Shown: piece after piece, positions 44,781-53,793 of the stretch
Layout of the letters: each line of letters starts with the position of its first letter
Numbering within the stretch: the first letter of the stretch is position 1
Assembly (NCBI RefSeq): GCF_013033515.1
Contig: NZ_WQEG01000001.1
Location: forward strand, 434,001-498,000
Direction: 5' to 3'
Origin: Ruegeria sp. HKCCA6707
GTDB taxonomy: Bacteria; Pseudomonadota; Alphaproteobacteria; Rhodobacterales; Rhodobacteraceae
DNA length: 64,000 bases
The notes under the pieces: model-generated
The model's input: the letters and a program-made list of their open reading frames with translations, nothing else
What the model was told of the DNA's origin: nothing
Database searches by the model: none
Translations under genes and position numbers: made by a program

Positions 44781-45432
44781 CATCATCCAAAGCCGCACGC
44801 GGAAGCATCACCAACAGGCCCGGAGCATCCGTCTGTACATCGAGATCACCGGTGGCCCGGTTCGACGTGCCAATGCACCCATCCGGCGCAAGTGCCAGCC
44901 CGTCTATCGGCCATTCCAGACCCTGACTGCGCCCGGACACCGGTCGCATCGGAAACAGCGACACCGTCTCTCCCGCTTTCAGCGGCACTGACAGACGCGG
45001 TGGCGCATGAAAAACGATCTCATGCGCGCCCAGCAAAATGCAGCCACTGTCGGGATAACGCACCAGCGTATTGAAGACCGCCAATTGATGATCCACGCGC
45101 GCGCCCAGAAACCCGATACCCAGGACGACGGGCGCAGAAATGCGAGTCAGTGCCTTCTCAAAATCCGTGCTGTCCTGTTCACGAATTGGAAACAAACGCT
45201 CGGGCGGGATTTGATCGCGATATCGCGTGTCCAACGAGTCGAAATCACCGATTACCGCGTCCGGAATACGCCCCGAATCGATTGCCCGTGCCGCACCGCC
45301 ATCCGCCGCGACAACGGATTCGGCGCGGCTTAACGCCAATTCGACGTCTTGCGGGGCGATTTCACCCCCACCAAACAACGCTATTGGCCCGTTTGAGCTT
45401 ACAATAACCTCAATTTTCGTAAGATTGACCAT
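44725..45432 (-). CDS. Thiamine pyrophosphokinase
   Basis: 235 residues; NGPIALFGGGEIAPQDVELAL, VVAADGGAARAID, AVIGDFDSLD (metal-binding Asp pair) and STDFEKAL plus FLGARVDHQLAVFNTL are TPK signatures. It makes thiamine pyrophosphate from thiamine and ATP. ATG at 45432 follows GGGAAAA; ten upstream codons are ignored. It could supply ThDP for the decarboxylase in the window. The 3' end overlaps the EamA gene on the other strand. Confidence 0.92.
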   Translation of the reverse strand: MVNLTKIEVIVSSNGPIALFGGGEIAPQDVELALSRAESVVAADGGAARAIDSGRIPDAVIGDFDSLDTRYRDQIPPERLFPIREQDSTDFEKALTRISAPVVLGIGFLGARVDHQLAVFNTLVRYPDSGCILLGAHEIVFHAPPRLSVPLKAGETVSLFPMRPVSGRSQGLEWPIDGLALAPDGCIGTSNRATGDLDVQTDAPGLLVMLPRAALDDVMQLFLSGRCGRWSVPSI

Positions 45433-45553
45433 TTTTCCCGGTTTTGGACATATTGAGACCACAAAATGATAGGCTCATGGTCATAGTTTAGTGTCGAGGC
45501 CGTGCCACACGCGCGGTACAACGGCCCGTTAGTTTGTAAAGGACGTGCGTCTG

Positions 45554-47341
45554 ATGGTACAGAACAACAAGGTATTGACCGTTTCTTACGGCACCTTCTC
45601 ATGCACATTGGAAGGCTTTGACGACTCATTTGAAACAATGAAGGCGATTGCCGAGTACTTCCGTGACCTGGCGGCTGACGACCGCTATTTTGGGTCCGAA
45701 CCTCCACAACCTGACGCCGCGATGCTGACCCGTATTGCCCAGCGCGAAGCATCGCGCCACGTCGAAGCCCGCCAAAGCGAGAGCGGACTGCTTTTGCGCG
45801 CGACCGAAAGCGAAACGGGTAATGCTGAGGATGGTGACAACGCCCCTGCTGCTGCGGCTCCAACCCTACCTGAATCTAGCCCTGTTCCCACGCCTGCCCC
45901 CGCAGTCGACTTTCAAGACGAGCCTCCGGCAGACAGCATTGCTGCAAAACTGCAGCGTATCCGCGCCGTCGTTTCACATTCGGATCAGACCCCTGCCACA
46001 GACGCGGGCGGTGAAGATGTGGATACCGGTTATATCGAACCCAAAAAGCCGCAATATGACGCAATTTCTGCCGCGTTCGCCTCTGGTGCTCTCGATCCTT
46101 CGGATTTGGAAGCTGAGACTTCCGACAGCGCCGAAAATGAACCTGCGGAGGACGACGATTGGCCGGAAGCCGACCGTCAGCAGCGTGAACTGGACGCTGT
46201 AGTCGCAGAGTATGAAGCCCATCGTCCGAAAACAGTTGCACCTGAGGTTAAGGCCGAACCCCAGCCTCAAGAATTCGCTGAGGAATTGCCCACAACACCG
46301 ACGGAGCCGGGCAATCTCGACGCGGACTTTGACACCGAAGAAGAACCCGCCGATATGGAGCCGGTTTTCGACAGTTCGGTTATCGAAGAAGCCGCTGCAA
46401 TGCTGGCGCGTGATTCCGATGCGGGTCAAGACGACACCACGGATCAAGCTGCTGTCAGTGCCGATCACGTCGTTGAAAGCAGCGAGCCACTGCACATACC
46501 GGAAGATTCCAGCGAACGTCAAACCTCAGCGACATCGCACACGCCAGAGCAGTCGGATGAAGAAGAGGATCAGCGCAACGTCCTGGACGCGGATGATGAA
46601 GCCGACCTGTTGGAAGAGATTTCACTGATCGAAGCTGAAATGGCGGCACGCCCGACCCCGCCAGAGGACGCCCCAGAAGAAGACACCCGCACCGAAGACG
46701 TCTCACGTCTGATGGATACGGCGGATGAACGGATGGAAGACCCGGAAACAAGCGGACAGCGTGAAGCTTATTCGCATCTGCGTACAGCCGTGGCTGCGAC
46801 CGAAGCAGAAAGACAAGCTGATCCGAACGCGAACCAAGGCTCACCAGACGAAGAGTACAGAGGCGATCTGGCCTCGGTGGTGAGCCCGCGTCGCCCCGAA
46901 GTCAAGGTCACCAGCAAACGCCCAAATGCGGATGCCGCGTCTCCGCTGAAACTGGTAGCTGAACAGCGTGTGGACGCCGCGCCAGAGAGGAACGAAGACG
47001 AGACATTGGCGCAGCACAGCAGCGCATCTCAGCCACTTGCTGGCGAAGAAGAAGGTGGATTCGCAACCTTCGCGCAAGAACAAGGCGCGCAATCCCTGCC
47101 CGATCTTCTTGAGGCAGCCGCCGCCTATCTGTCGTTCATCGAAGGTCAGGAACAGTTTTCGCGCCCGCAACTGATGAACAAGGTGCGTTCGCTGAAACAA
47201 GACAGCTTTGACCGAGAAGAAAGCTTGCGTTCATTCGGTCAATTGCTGCGGGACGGAAAGATCGAAAAAGCCGGTGGCGGTCGCTTTGCCGCGTCAACGG
47301 ATATCGGCTTTCGCCCGGACGACGAACGCGCGGCCGGGTAA
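45554..47341 (+). CDS. Long acidic, mostly disordered protein with conserved ends
   Basis: 595 residues. A compact N-terminal segment (KVLTVSYGTFSCTLEGFDDSFETMKAIAEYFRDLAADDRYFG) is followed by about 430 residues of low-complexity Glu/Asp/Ala/Pro sequence. A helical C-terminal domain (DLLEAAAAYLSFIEGQEQFSRPQLMNKVRSL..EESLRSFGQLLRDGKIEKAGGGRFAAS) closes it. Rhodobacterales homologues are, in my recollection, called hypothetical or (without basis) CheA-like. No signal peptide or membrane helix. A strong terminator follows. Function unknown; the ends could be interaction modules joined by a flexible linker. Confidence 0.75.
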   Translation: MVQNNKVLTVSYGTFSCTLEGFDDSFETMKAIAEYFRDLAADDRYFGSEPPQPDAAMLTRIAQREASRHVEARQSESGLLLRATESETGNAEDGDNAPAAAAPTLPESSPVPTPAPAVDFQDEPPADSIAAKLQRIRAVVSHSDQTPATDAGGEDVDTGYIEPKKPQYDAISAAFASGALDPSDLEAETSDSAENEPAEDDDWPEADRQQRELDAVVAEYEAHRPKTVAPEVKAEPQPQEFAEELPTTPTEPGNLDADFDTEEEPADMEPVFDSSVIEEAAAMLARDSDAGQDDTTDQAAVSADHVVESSEPLHIPEDSSERQTSATSHTPEQSDEEEDQRNVLDADDEADLLEEISLIEAEMAARPTPPEDAPEEDTRTEDVSRLMDTADERMEDPETSGQREAYSHLRTAVAATEAERQADPNANQGSPDEEYRGDLASVVSPRRPEVKVTSKRPNADAASPLKLVAEQRVDAAPERNEDETLAQHSSASQPLAGEEEGGFATFAQEQGAQSLPDLLEAAAAYLSFIEGQEQFSRPQLMNKVRSLKQDSFDREESLRSFGQLLRDGKIEKAGGGRFAASTDIGFRPDDERAAG

Positions 47342-47380
47342 GCACACCGGCCTGCGTTAGAAATTACCCCTCGTAAACTA

Positions 47381-47407
47381 GGCCAGAGTTATGCTCTGGC
47401 CTTTTTT
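47381..47407 (+). terminator. Intrinsic terminator after the acidic-protein gene
   Basis: Perfect 8-bp stem GGCCAGAG / CTCTGGCC with loop TTATG, followed by six T; 40 bases past the stop at 47341. Confidence 0.92.
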
Positions 47408-47535
47408 CCCTCCACCGGGGTTGCGTTGACGTCTAACCAAACCTGAACCTACCGCTTGTAGGTGCTCTGTTAGAGAAAGCGGCATAGCGCGGACCATCTG
47501 GTCCTTCGGTGATCGTCCTTCGAGAGGCAACCGAA

Positions 47536-47775
47536 CTATTGGTCGTGATCAGGGTCTTCCTTGCCGACACCGCGAAAGACGAATTTGAACGGCAAGGCCC
47601 AGAGCACACCCAAGACCACATAGACGACAAACTCCAACCAGATCGGTGGACGATCAAGCCAATTCACCACGGTAACCACCGCGACAATGTAAAGCGGCAA
47701 GCCGACGAGCAGCAAAACCAGCGACCAGCGCCGCCTGGCTTTGTAGCTGAGGCCGGGTTTCTGCTGATCCGCCAT
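47536..47775 (-). CDS. DUF2842 small membrane protein
   Basis: 79 residues with a basic SYKARRRW start, two transmembrane helices (VLLLVGLPLYIVAVVTVV and IWLEFVVYVVLGVLWALPFKFVF) and an acidic tail. Matches the DUF2842 family of alphaproteobacteria. ATG at 47775 overlaps the purA stop by one base (TGATG). Function unknown. Confidence 0.85.
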   Translation of the reverse strand: MADQQKPGLSYKARRRWSLVLLLVGLPLYIVAVVTVVNWLDRPPIWLEFVVYVVLGVLWALPFKFVFRGVGKEDPDHDQ

Positions 47776-49070
47776 CAATCTGCAAACGGGTCGGTCACCA
47801 GAATGGTGTCATCCCGCTCCGGGCTGGTGGACAACAGCGCCACCGGGCATTCGATCAGCTCTTCGACCCTGCGCACATATTTGATCGCGTTCGCTGGCAA
47901 ATCGGCCCAGCTGCGCGCGCCCTCGGTGGATTCGCTCCACCCCGGCATTTCTTCATAGATCGGCGTGCAGCGCGCTTGCTGATCTGCCGCGGTGGGAAGG
48001 TAATCCAGCCGCGCGCCGTCCAGCATGTACCCGGTACAGATCTTCAGCGTATCAAACCCGTCAAGCACGTCCAGCTTGGTCAGAGATATCCCGTTGACCC
48101 CGCTGGTGGCGCAGGTCTGGCGCACAAGGCAGGCGTCAAACCAGCCGCAGCGGCGCTTGCGCCCGGTGGTGGTGCCAAACTCATGGCCTCGTTCGCCCAG
48201 GCGCTGCCCGTCAGCATCTTCCAGCTCGGTCGGAAACGGCCCCTCGCCCACGCGCGTGGTATAGGCTTTCACAATGCCAAGAACGAAATCAATCGAGCCC
48301 GGGCCGATCCCCACGCCGGTGGCCGCCTGACCCGCAATCACATTGGACGAGGTGACAAAGGGATAAGTGCCAAAGTCGATGTCCAAAAGCGCGCCCTGCG
48401 CCCCTTCGAACAGAATACGTTTTCCGGCCTTGCGCTTTTCGTTCAGCACTTTCCACACTGGTGCCGCAAAGGGCAAAATCTCGGCCGCAATCTCTTTGAG
48501 CTGGGCGATCAGTGCGTCGCGATCCACCGGATCAATCCCCAAACCTTTGCGCAGCGGGTCGTGATGTTGCAAAGCGCGGTCCACCCGCGCCTCCAGCGTG
48601 GCTTCATCCGCAAGATCGGCCACCCGAACCGAGCGGCGCCCCACCTTGTCTTCATAAGCCGGACCAATCCCGCGACCGGTGGTCCCGATCTTGGTGCCCT
48701 TGCTGGCCGCCTCTTCGCGCGCCCGGTCCAACTCGCCGTGAATTGGCAGGATCAACGGTGTGTTTTCCGCGATCATCAGCGTCTCGGGCGTGATCTCGAC
48801 GCCCTGCGCGCGGATCGTTCCAATCTCTTTGATCAGATGCCACGGGTCCAGAACAACGCCATTGCCGATCACGCTCAGCTTGCCACCGCGCACCACGCCC
48901 GAGGGCAGCGCGTGCAGCTTGTAGACCTCCTTATCGATGACCAGAGTGTGCCCGGCATTGTGACCGCCCTGAAAACGCGCAATCACATCCGCCCGCTCGC
49001 TGAGCCAGTCGACGATCTTGCCTTTTCCTTCGTCACCCCATTGGGCGCCGACAACAACCACGTTGGCCAT
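47775..49070 (-). CDS. purA: Adenylosuccinate synthetase
   Basis: 431 residues; [20 protein letters not shown] and [11 protein letters not shown] at the start, [33 protein letters not shown], and the switch [14 protein letters not shown]. Makes adenylosuccinate from IMP, aspartate and GTP in AMP synthesis. It is coupled by a one-base overlap to the small DUF2842 gene behind it. Confidence 0.98.
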   Translation of the reverse strand: MANVVVVGAQWGDEGKGKIVDWLSERADVIARFQGGHNAGHTLVIDKEVYKLHALPSGVVRGGKLSVIGNGVVLDPWHLIKEIGTIRAQGVEITPETLMIAENTPLILPIHGELDRAREEAASKGTKIGTTGRGIGPAYEDKVGRRSVRVADLADEATLEARVDRALQHHDPLRKGLGIDPVDRDALIAQLKEIAAEILPFAAPVWKVLNEKRKAGKRILFEGAQGALLDIDFGTYPFVTSSNVIAGQAATGVGIGPGSIDFVLGIVKAYTTRVGEGPFPTELEDADGQRLGERGHEFGTTTGRKRRCGWFDACLVRQTCATSGVNGISLTKLDVLDGFDTLKICTGYMLDGARLDYLPTAADQQARCTPIYEEMPGWSESTEGARSWADLPANAIKYVRRVEELIECPVALLSTSPERDDTILVTDPFAD

Positions 49071-49182
49071 ACCCGATCCTTTTCACTCTGAGGACTCAAA
49101 CTCGGCTCGTATAACGAGGCTCTGTGAACAGGGAAACCGATATTTCGCCGCAGCCCTGAAATGGCGCAGAGGCAAATTGCCC

Positions 49183-49521
49183 TTACCTGCGCTGAGGCAA
49201 TCGCACCGGTTGTCCATGTGGTGTGGTCAGGTAGGCATCTTCCCAGGCCGACTGTACATCGGCAACGTCACCGGGCAGCGCCGCGCCCTGTTCCGCCAGA
49301 AACACCTCGAGCGTCTCAAGCCAGGCGTGAAAATAGTCATCGCCGCCGTCCAGGTCGCGGCTCAGCCCATTTCGCTTGAGCGTCTCGGAAAACCGCGCGG
49401 CCCATTCGGGCCAGGCGAACCGCCCTGCCTCGTTCAACGCAACAGTCACCGCAAAGACCTGAGCGTGCCAGGGTTCGGCAAATACCGGTTCCGGCGCGGC
49501 TATTTCGGCGCAATCGCTCAT
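49183..49521 (-). CDS. Nitrile hydratase accessory (maturation) protein
   Basis: 112 residues: PVFAEPWHAQVFAVTVALNEAGRFAWPEWAARFSETLKR..DGGDDYFHAWLETLEVFLAEQG is homologous to the nitrile hydratase beta N-terminal domain and matches the NHase activator family (P14K/NhlE type) that inserts cobalt by subunit swapping. The start overlaps the nthB stop (ATGA); 23 open codons upstream are ignored. Last gene of the nthA-nthB-activator operon. Confidence 0.88.
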   Translation of the reverse strand: MSDCAEIAAPEPVFAEPWHAQVFAVTVALNEAGRFAWPEWAARFSETLKRNGLSRDLDGGDDYFHAWLETLEVFLAEQGAALPGDVADVQSAWEDAYLTTPHGQPVRLPQRR

Positions 49522-50195
49522 GCGGGCTCCAGATAGCTTTGCCACAGATCCAAGACGACCTCGTCTTTGGGATGTTCTGGGTTTACCCAAAGCTCCGAGG
49601 CTGCGAAGGCCACCGCATAGAGCGGTTCGGGTGCTTCGCCCAGATCATGAGCGCTGGAATCCGGCAGCACATGGGATCCGTGCACGCGCAGAATGCGTCC
49701 CTTGGCACCTGCTGCGTAGATCGGCAAGCGTGTATGGCCACCGTCGACCAGCCGATTGCCAGCAGGGCGCGCGGTGACAACCTCTTGCCCAATCGTAAAA
49801 CGCTGCGCGATATTCGAGGGGCGATCTGCGGGCCCGCCTTTGGCCAGTGCAGTGGCCACAGCTTCGGCTCGCAACATTTTGTCCGCCAGCGGGTGCGGGC
49901 CATACTCACCCGCCCCCGTTAAATCATCCAAGGTCAGAACGCCACGATCGACCAACAGGCCGGCCAGACCAGCAAGCCATTTCTCATAGTATGAAAAGCG
50001 CGTGTAGTCCTTGGGGGAAAGACATTCGCGCGCGTGGCGCGATACATCAATATTCCATTGCCCCAGGAACCCTGCCGCCAGAGTGACAGCCAGCGCCCGG
50101 CCATGCCAGTCTTCGGCAAATACAGGCGCGTATTCGGGTTCGAGGTTGATCGGCCCGTCACCGAAGCGTCCACCCATGTCATGCACCCGAGTCAT
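49518..50195 (-). CDS. nthB: Nitrile hydratase beta subunit
   Basis: 225 residues; starts [16 protein letters not shown] (NHase beta signature) and continues with [18 protein letters not shown] [25 protein letters not shown]. The SH3-like C-terminal part ([32 protein letters not shown]) closes it. With NthA it hydrates nitriles to amides. It overlaps nthA by ATGA. Confidence 0.95.
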   Translation of the reverse strand: MTRVHDMGGRFGDGPINLEPEYAPVFAEDWHGRALAVTLAAGFLGQWNIDVSRHARECLSPKDYTRFSYYEKWLAGLAGLLVDRGVLTLDDLTGAGEYGPHPLADKMLRAEAVATALAKGGPADRPSNIAQRFTIGQEVVTARPAGNRLVDGGHTRLPIYAAGAKGRILRVHGSHVLPDSSAHDLGEAPEPLYAVAFAASELWVNPEHPKDEVVLDLWQSYLEPA

Positions 50196-50806
50196 GCCGG
50201 CACCTTGGGCAAGCCGGTGCCGATCATGCTGTCGCGCGTGACCAGAGCGGATAGCGCCTCTTCGTCCAGCGCCTCTGTGCCCTCCGGGCGCATGGGCAAG
50301 ACGAGATAGCGCACTTCAGCGGTTGAATCCCATACGCGCACTGATGAGGTTTCGGGCAGGCTGACGCCAAACTCGGCCAGAACCTTGCGCGGCTCGCGCA
50401 CCGCACGGGCTCGGTAGGCGTCGGATTTGTACCAACCCGGTGGGATGCCAAGCAGAGGCCAAGGATAGCAGCTGCACAGGGTACAGACGACCATGTTGTG
50501 CTGTTCGGGCGTGTTTTCGACCACCACCATATGCTCGCCCTGACGCCCGTAATAGCCCAGATCGGCCACCACTGGTGTGGCATCTTCCAGCAGCGCGGCC
50601 TTGAAGTCTGGGTCGGTCCAAGCTTTGGCAACAACACGGGCACCGTTCTGGGGCCCAATCTTGTTCTGATAGGTATCGATGATTTCGTCCAGTGCAGCCG
50701 GATCGATCAGCCCTTTGCGGGTCAGGATCGTCTCAAGCGCTTTGACGCGCAAAGCGGGCTCAGGCGGCAACAGGGCGTGCGGGTGGTCGTGACTGTCATG
50801 TGGCAT
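50192..50806 (-). CDS. nthA: Nitrile hydratase alpha subunit, cobalt type
   Basis: 204 residues; the metal-binding loop Cys108-Thr-Leu-Cys111-Ser-Cys113 in [18 protein letters not shown] holds Co(III). Thr at the second position is characteristic of cobalt rather than iron enzymes. [14 protein letters not shown] is the normal start and 34 upstream codons are ignored. No amidase gene is adjacent, so the amide product's fate is not shown here. Divergent from secG. Confidence 0.95.
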   Translation of the reverse strand: MPHDSHDHPHALLPPEPALRVKALETILTRKGLIDPAALDEIIDTYQNKIGPQNGARVVAKAWTDPDFKAALLEDATPVVADLGYYGRQGEHMVVVENTPEQHNMVVCTLCSCYPWPLLGIPPGWYKSDAYRARAVREPRKVLAEFGVSLPETSSVRVWDSTAEVRYLVLPMRPEGTEALDEEALSALVTRDSMIGTGLPKVPA

Positions 50807-50955
50807 GGCCGCAACCTGCGCCGGATGAATCGCTCTGTCCAGTCCCTTTGCTGTGATATGATACATCAACGCAAATGATGCGAAGTCGTGACTTGCCCCC
50901 GATGGCAAACTTGCATAAGTACCACGCGATACACGCCACGCTGTACAGGACCACT

Positions 50956-51324
50956 ATGGAAAACGTCGTTCTTATCATCCACCTTCTCTTGGCTTTGGGC
51001 CTGATCGCCGTCGTGCTGATGCAGCGGTCCGAGGGCGGTGGTCTTGGCATGGGCGGAGGCGGCGGTGGCGGTGCCATGACAGGTCGCGCTGCGGCAACGG
51101 CATTGGGTAAGGTGACCTGGATCCTGGCGGCCTGCTTTATCGTCACGTCGATCACGCTGACCATTCTGGCAGCGCAAAAATCTTCCAGCGGCTCGGTTAT
51201 TGACCGTTTGGGCGTTCCGGCACCGGCTTCGGCCGAAGACAGCACACCTGCGGTTCCGTCGGCGGATGACCTGCTGCCACCGGCGTCGGGCGACAATGCG
51301 CCACTGATCCCTCAGGCCGACTAA
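50956..51324 (+). CDS. secG: Protein-export membrane protein SecG
   Basis: 122 residues; two transmembrane helices (VVLIIHLLLALGLIAVVLMQ and VTWILAACFIVTSITLTILA) around the GGGLGMGGGGGG hinge typical of SecG, and a Pro/Ala/Ser-rich C-terminal tail. It assists SecYE translocation. ATG at 50956 follows AGGA; the 27 open codons upstream are ignored. pyrG follows, the common alphaproteobacterial order. Confidence 0.95.
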   Translation: MENVVLIIHLLLALGLIAVVLMQRSEGGGLGMGGGGGGGAMTGRAAATALGKVTWILAACFIVTSITLTILAAQKSSSGSVIDRLGVPAPASAEDSTPAVPSADDLLPPASGDNAPLIPQAD

Positions 51325-51347
51325 GCCACTAAACCTAGAAACTCGAC

Positions 51348-51378
51348 AGAGAACTGCAACAGCATCTTGCGGTTCTCT
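51348..51378 (+). terminator. Stem-loop after secG, abutting the pyrG -35
   Basis: AGAGAAC-T-GCAA / TTGC-G-GTTCTCT forms an 11-bp stem with one mismatch around a seven-base loop. Only two T follow. Its last base is the first base of the pyrG -35 element. Confidence 0.55.
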
Positions 51379-51406
51379 TGCGCTATGGGCGCGAATCCTT
51401 TATACG
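51378..51406 (+). promoter_or_regulatory. pyrG promoter
   Basis: TTGCGC (51378-51383) and TATACG (51401-51406) are spaced by exactly 17 bases. The expected start is about 51413, within the run TCCCG that opens the leader stem. Confidence 0.65.
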
Positions 51407-51411
51407 TGAAG

Positions 51412-51471
51412 TCCCGTGATGCAGCGGTTTTTCTTGAACCGCCGGGCAGCTGATTTTGACGTCTCACGGGA
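51412..51471 (+). promoter_or_regulatory. Structured 5' leader of pyrG masking the ribosome site
   Basis: Outer perfect 8-bp stem TCCCGTGA (51412-51419) / TCACGGGA (51464-51471) encloses a hairpin GCGGTT / AACCGC (51424-51442). The 3' arm contains GGGA of GGGAG, the only Shine-Dalgarno-like sequence before the ATG at 51486, although its spacing of 13 bases is long. The 5' arm coincides with the predicted transcription start. Confidence 0.55.
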
Positions 51472-51485
51472 GCTAGCCGAACAAC

Positions 51486-53129
51486 ATGGCGCGTTTTATT
51501 TTCATCACCGGTGGTGTGGTTTCATCCTTGGGAAAAGGGCTGGCTTCGGCGGCTTTGGGCGCTTTGTTGCAGGCCCGGGGATATTCCGTACGCCTGCGCA
51601 AGCTTGACCCCTACCTGAACGTCGATCCCGGCACCATGTCGCCCTTTGAGCATGGCGAAGTATTCGTCACCGATGACGGGGCCGAGACGGATCTGGATCT
51701 GGGTCACTACGAACGTTTCACCGGCGTGGCCGCGCGCAAGACCGACTCGGTCAGTTCCGGGCGGATCTATTCGAATGTGCTCGAGAAAGAGCGCCGCGGC
51801 GACTATCTGGGCAAGACCATTCAGGTGATCCCGCATGTCACCAATGAGATCAAAGATTTCATCGCCATCGGCGAGGATGAGGTTGATTTCATGCTGTGTG
51901 AAATCGGTGGCACCGTGGGCGATATCGAGGGCCTGCCCTTTTTCGAAGCCATCCGCCAGTTCAGCCAGGACAAGCCGCGCGGGCAGTGCATCTTTATGCA
52001 TCTGACCCTGCTGCCTTACATCAAGGCTTCGGGCGAGTTGAAAACCAAGCCCACCCAGCACTCGGTGAAAGAGCTGCGCTCAATCGGTTTGGCACCGGAT
52101 ATTCTGGTTTGCCGATCCGAGGGGCCGATCCCAACCAAGGAACGCGAAAAGCTGGCCCTCTTCTGTAACGTGCGCCCCGACAGCGTGATCGCCGCGCAGG
52201 ATCTTTCGACAATCTATGACGCCCCACTGGCCTATCACCGCGAAGGGCTGGATCAGGCAGTTCTGGACGCGTTCCAGATCAGCCCGGCCCCCAAGCCCGA
52301 TCTGGCCAAGTGGGAAGACGTGAGTGACCGCATCCACAATGCCGAAGGCGAGGTGAAAGTCGCGATTGTGGGTAAATACACGCAGTTGGAAGACGCCTAT
52401 AAGTCGATTGCCGAAGCGCTGACCCATGGCGGCATGGCCAATCGGGTCAAGGTCAAAGTCGAATGGGTCGATGCCGAAATCTTTGACACCGAAGACGCCG
52501 CACCTCATCTGGAAGGCTATCACGCCATCCTCGTCCCCGGCGGTTTTGGCGAGCGTGGCACGGAAGGCAAGATCAAGGCAGCGCAATATGCGCGCGAGCA
52601 TAAAGTGCCCTATCTGGGCATCTGTCTGGGCATGCAGATGGCGGTGATCGAAGCTGCGCGCAATGCGGCGGGCATAACGGAGGCCGGATCAGAGGAATTT
52701 GACCATGAGGCCGGGAAAAAGCGTTTCGAACCAGTAGTTTACCACCTGAAAGAATGGGTTCAGGGCAACCACAAGGTCGAGCGCAAAGTGGGTGACGACA
52801 AGGGCGGTACCATGCGGCTGGGCGCCTATAACGCGGTTCTGGCCGAGGGCTCCAAAGTGGCGGATGTCTATGGCAACACCCAGATCGAGGAACGGCACCG
52901 CCACCGGTATGAGGTGGACATCAAATACCGCGACAAGTTGGAAAAAGCCGGTTTGAACTTCTCGGGCATGTCGCCCGATGGTCGCCTGCCAGAAATCGTC
53001 GAGTGGTCGGATCACCCTTGGTTCATCGGGGTGCAATATCACCCTGAACTGAAATCCAAGCCGTTTGATCCCCATCCGCTGTTTCGCGACTTTGTGCGGG
53101 CAGCGAAAGACAGCTCGCGCCTGGTCTGA
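51486..53129 (+). CDS. pyrG: CTP synthase
   Basis: 547 residues; N-terminal synthetase domain begins [27 protein letters not shown], with [41 protein letters not shown]-terminal class I amidotransferase has [19 protein letters not shown] (Cys nucleophile) and [12 protein letters not shown] (His-x-Glu). Makes CTP from UTP, ATP and glutamine; allosterically controlled by GTP and CTP. It has its own promoter with a structured leader that may sense CTP. Confidence 0.98.
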   Translation: MARFIFITGGVVSSLGKGLASAALGALLQARGYSVRLRKLDPYLNVDPGTMSPFEHGEVFVTDDGAETDLDLGHYERFTGVAARKTDSVSSGRIYSNVLEKERRGDYLGKTIQVIPHVTNEIKDFIAIGEDEVDFMLCEIGGTVGDIEGLPFFEAIRQFSQDKPRGQCIFMHLTLLPYIKASGELKTKPTQHSVKELRSIGLAPDILVCRSEGPIPTKEREKLALFCNVRPDSVIAAQDLSTIYDAPLAYHREGLDQAVLDAFQISPAPKPDLAKWEDVSDRIHNAEGEVKVAIVGKYTQLEDAYKSIAEALTHGGMANRVKVKVEWVDAEIFDTEDAAPHLEGYHAILVPGGFGERGTEGKIKAAQYAREHKVPYLGICLGMQMAVIEAARNAAGITEAGSEEFDHEAGKKRFEPVVYHLKEWVQGNHKVERKVGDDKGGTMRLGAYNAVLAEGSKVADVYGNTQIEERHRHRYEVDIKYRDKLEKAGLNFSGMSPDGRLPEIVEWSDHPWFIGVQYHPELKSKPFDPHPLFRDFVRAAKDSSRLV

Positions 53130-53194
53130 TCGTACTCTGTTTGCGCAAGCGCATTGCTTTGACCGATGCGACCCCCTAAGTCTTTGAACAAGCA

Positions 53195-53216
53195 GACCTG
53201 CCCCTTTGGGCTGGTC
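53195..53216 (+). other. Stem-loop between pyrG and bfr
   Basis: GACC-T-GCCC-CTTT-GGGC-T-GGTC forms an 8-bp stem with one T/T mismatch and a four-base loop, 31 bases before the bfr start. No T tract follows; leader hairpin or weak terminator. Confidence 0.4.
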
Positions 53217-53247
53217 AGGCTTGGATCAGAGACTTGGGAGTGTTCAG

Positions 53248-53730
53248 ATGAGCAACGCGACAACGATCACCAATCTTCAACAAGCGCTTCGGATGGAGAT
53301 GACGGCGGCCCATCAGTATCAGTTGCATGCGCATGTGCTGGATGATTGGGGCCTTGATATTCTGGCCGAGAAGATGCGCGGTGAAATGCAAGAAGAGATG
53401 GGGCATTCGGACGTCTTTATCGAGCGCATCCTGTTTCTGGGCGGCACCCCGCAGCTTGAACTTCAGAAAAGCCCCGCAGCGGCTGAAAGCCTTGAGCAGA
53501 TGTTCTCTTCGGACCTCAAGGACGAGACGGAAGCCGTTGATTTCTATACCCAAGCGGCGGCACAGGCTGCTGAAGTGGGCGATGTGGGATCGCGCACCCT
53601 GTTCGAGCGGATCTTGCTGGAAGAGGAAGGCCATAAATCCTGGCTAGAGACCGAGCTTTCATTGCTGAAACGGCTGGGAGAGGCGACTTTCAGCGCGCGT
53701 TACGTTTCGGGCAGCGCGAGCAGCGAATAG
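53248..53730 (+). CDS. bfr: Bacterioferritin
   Basis: 160 residues, four-helix ferritin-like fold with diiron ligands in RMEMTAAHQY, QEEMGHSDVFIERI and LLEEEGHKSWLETEL. Met51 aligns with the haem-ligating Met52 of E. coli Bfr, so a haem-binding subunit is likely. Stores iron as a 24-mer shell. A good AGACTTGGGAG precedes the ATG; 14 open upstream codons are ignored. No clear Irr or RirA box was seen. Confidence 0.93.
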   Translation: MSNATTITNLQQALRMEMTAAHQYQLHAHVLDDWGLDILAEKMRGEMQEEMGHSDVFIERILFLGGTPQLELQKSPAAAESLEQMFSSDLKDETEAVDFYTQAAAQAAEVGDVGSRTLFERILLEEEGHKSWLETELSLLKRLGEATFSARYVSGSASSE

Positions 53731-53793
53731 GCAGGCCAACGCATATGCTGCGTCTTACAGTGATCCAACGGCGATTTTTGAAGGAACGATCTC

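Noticed and set aside
53130..53247. Iron-responsive (Irr/RirA) operator upstream of bfr
   Set aside because: No TTTAGAA-type or iron-rhizobium box was visible; only a short hairpin.
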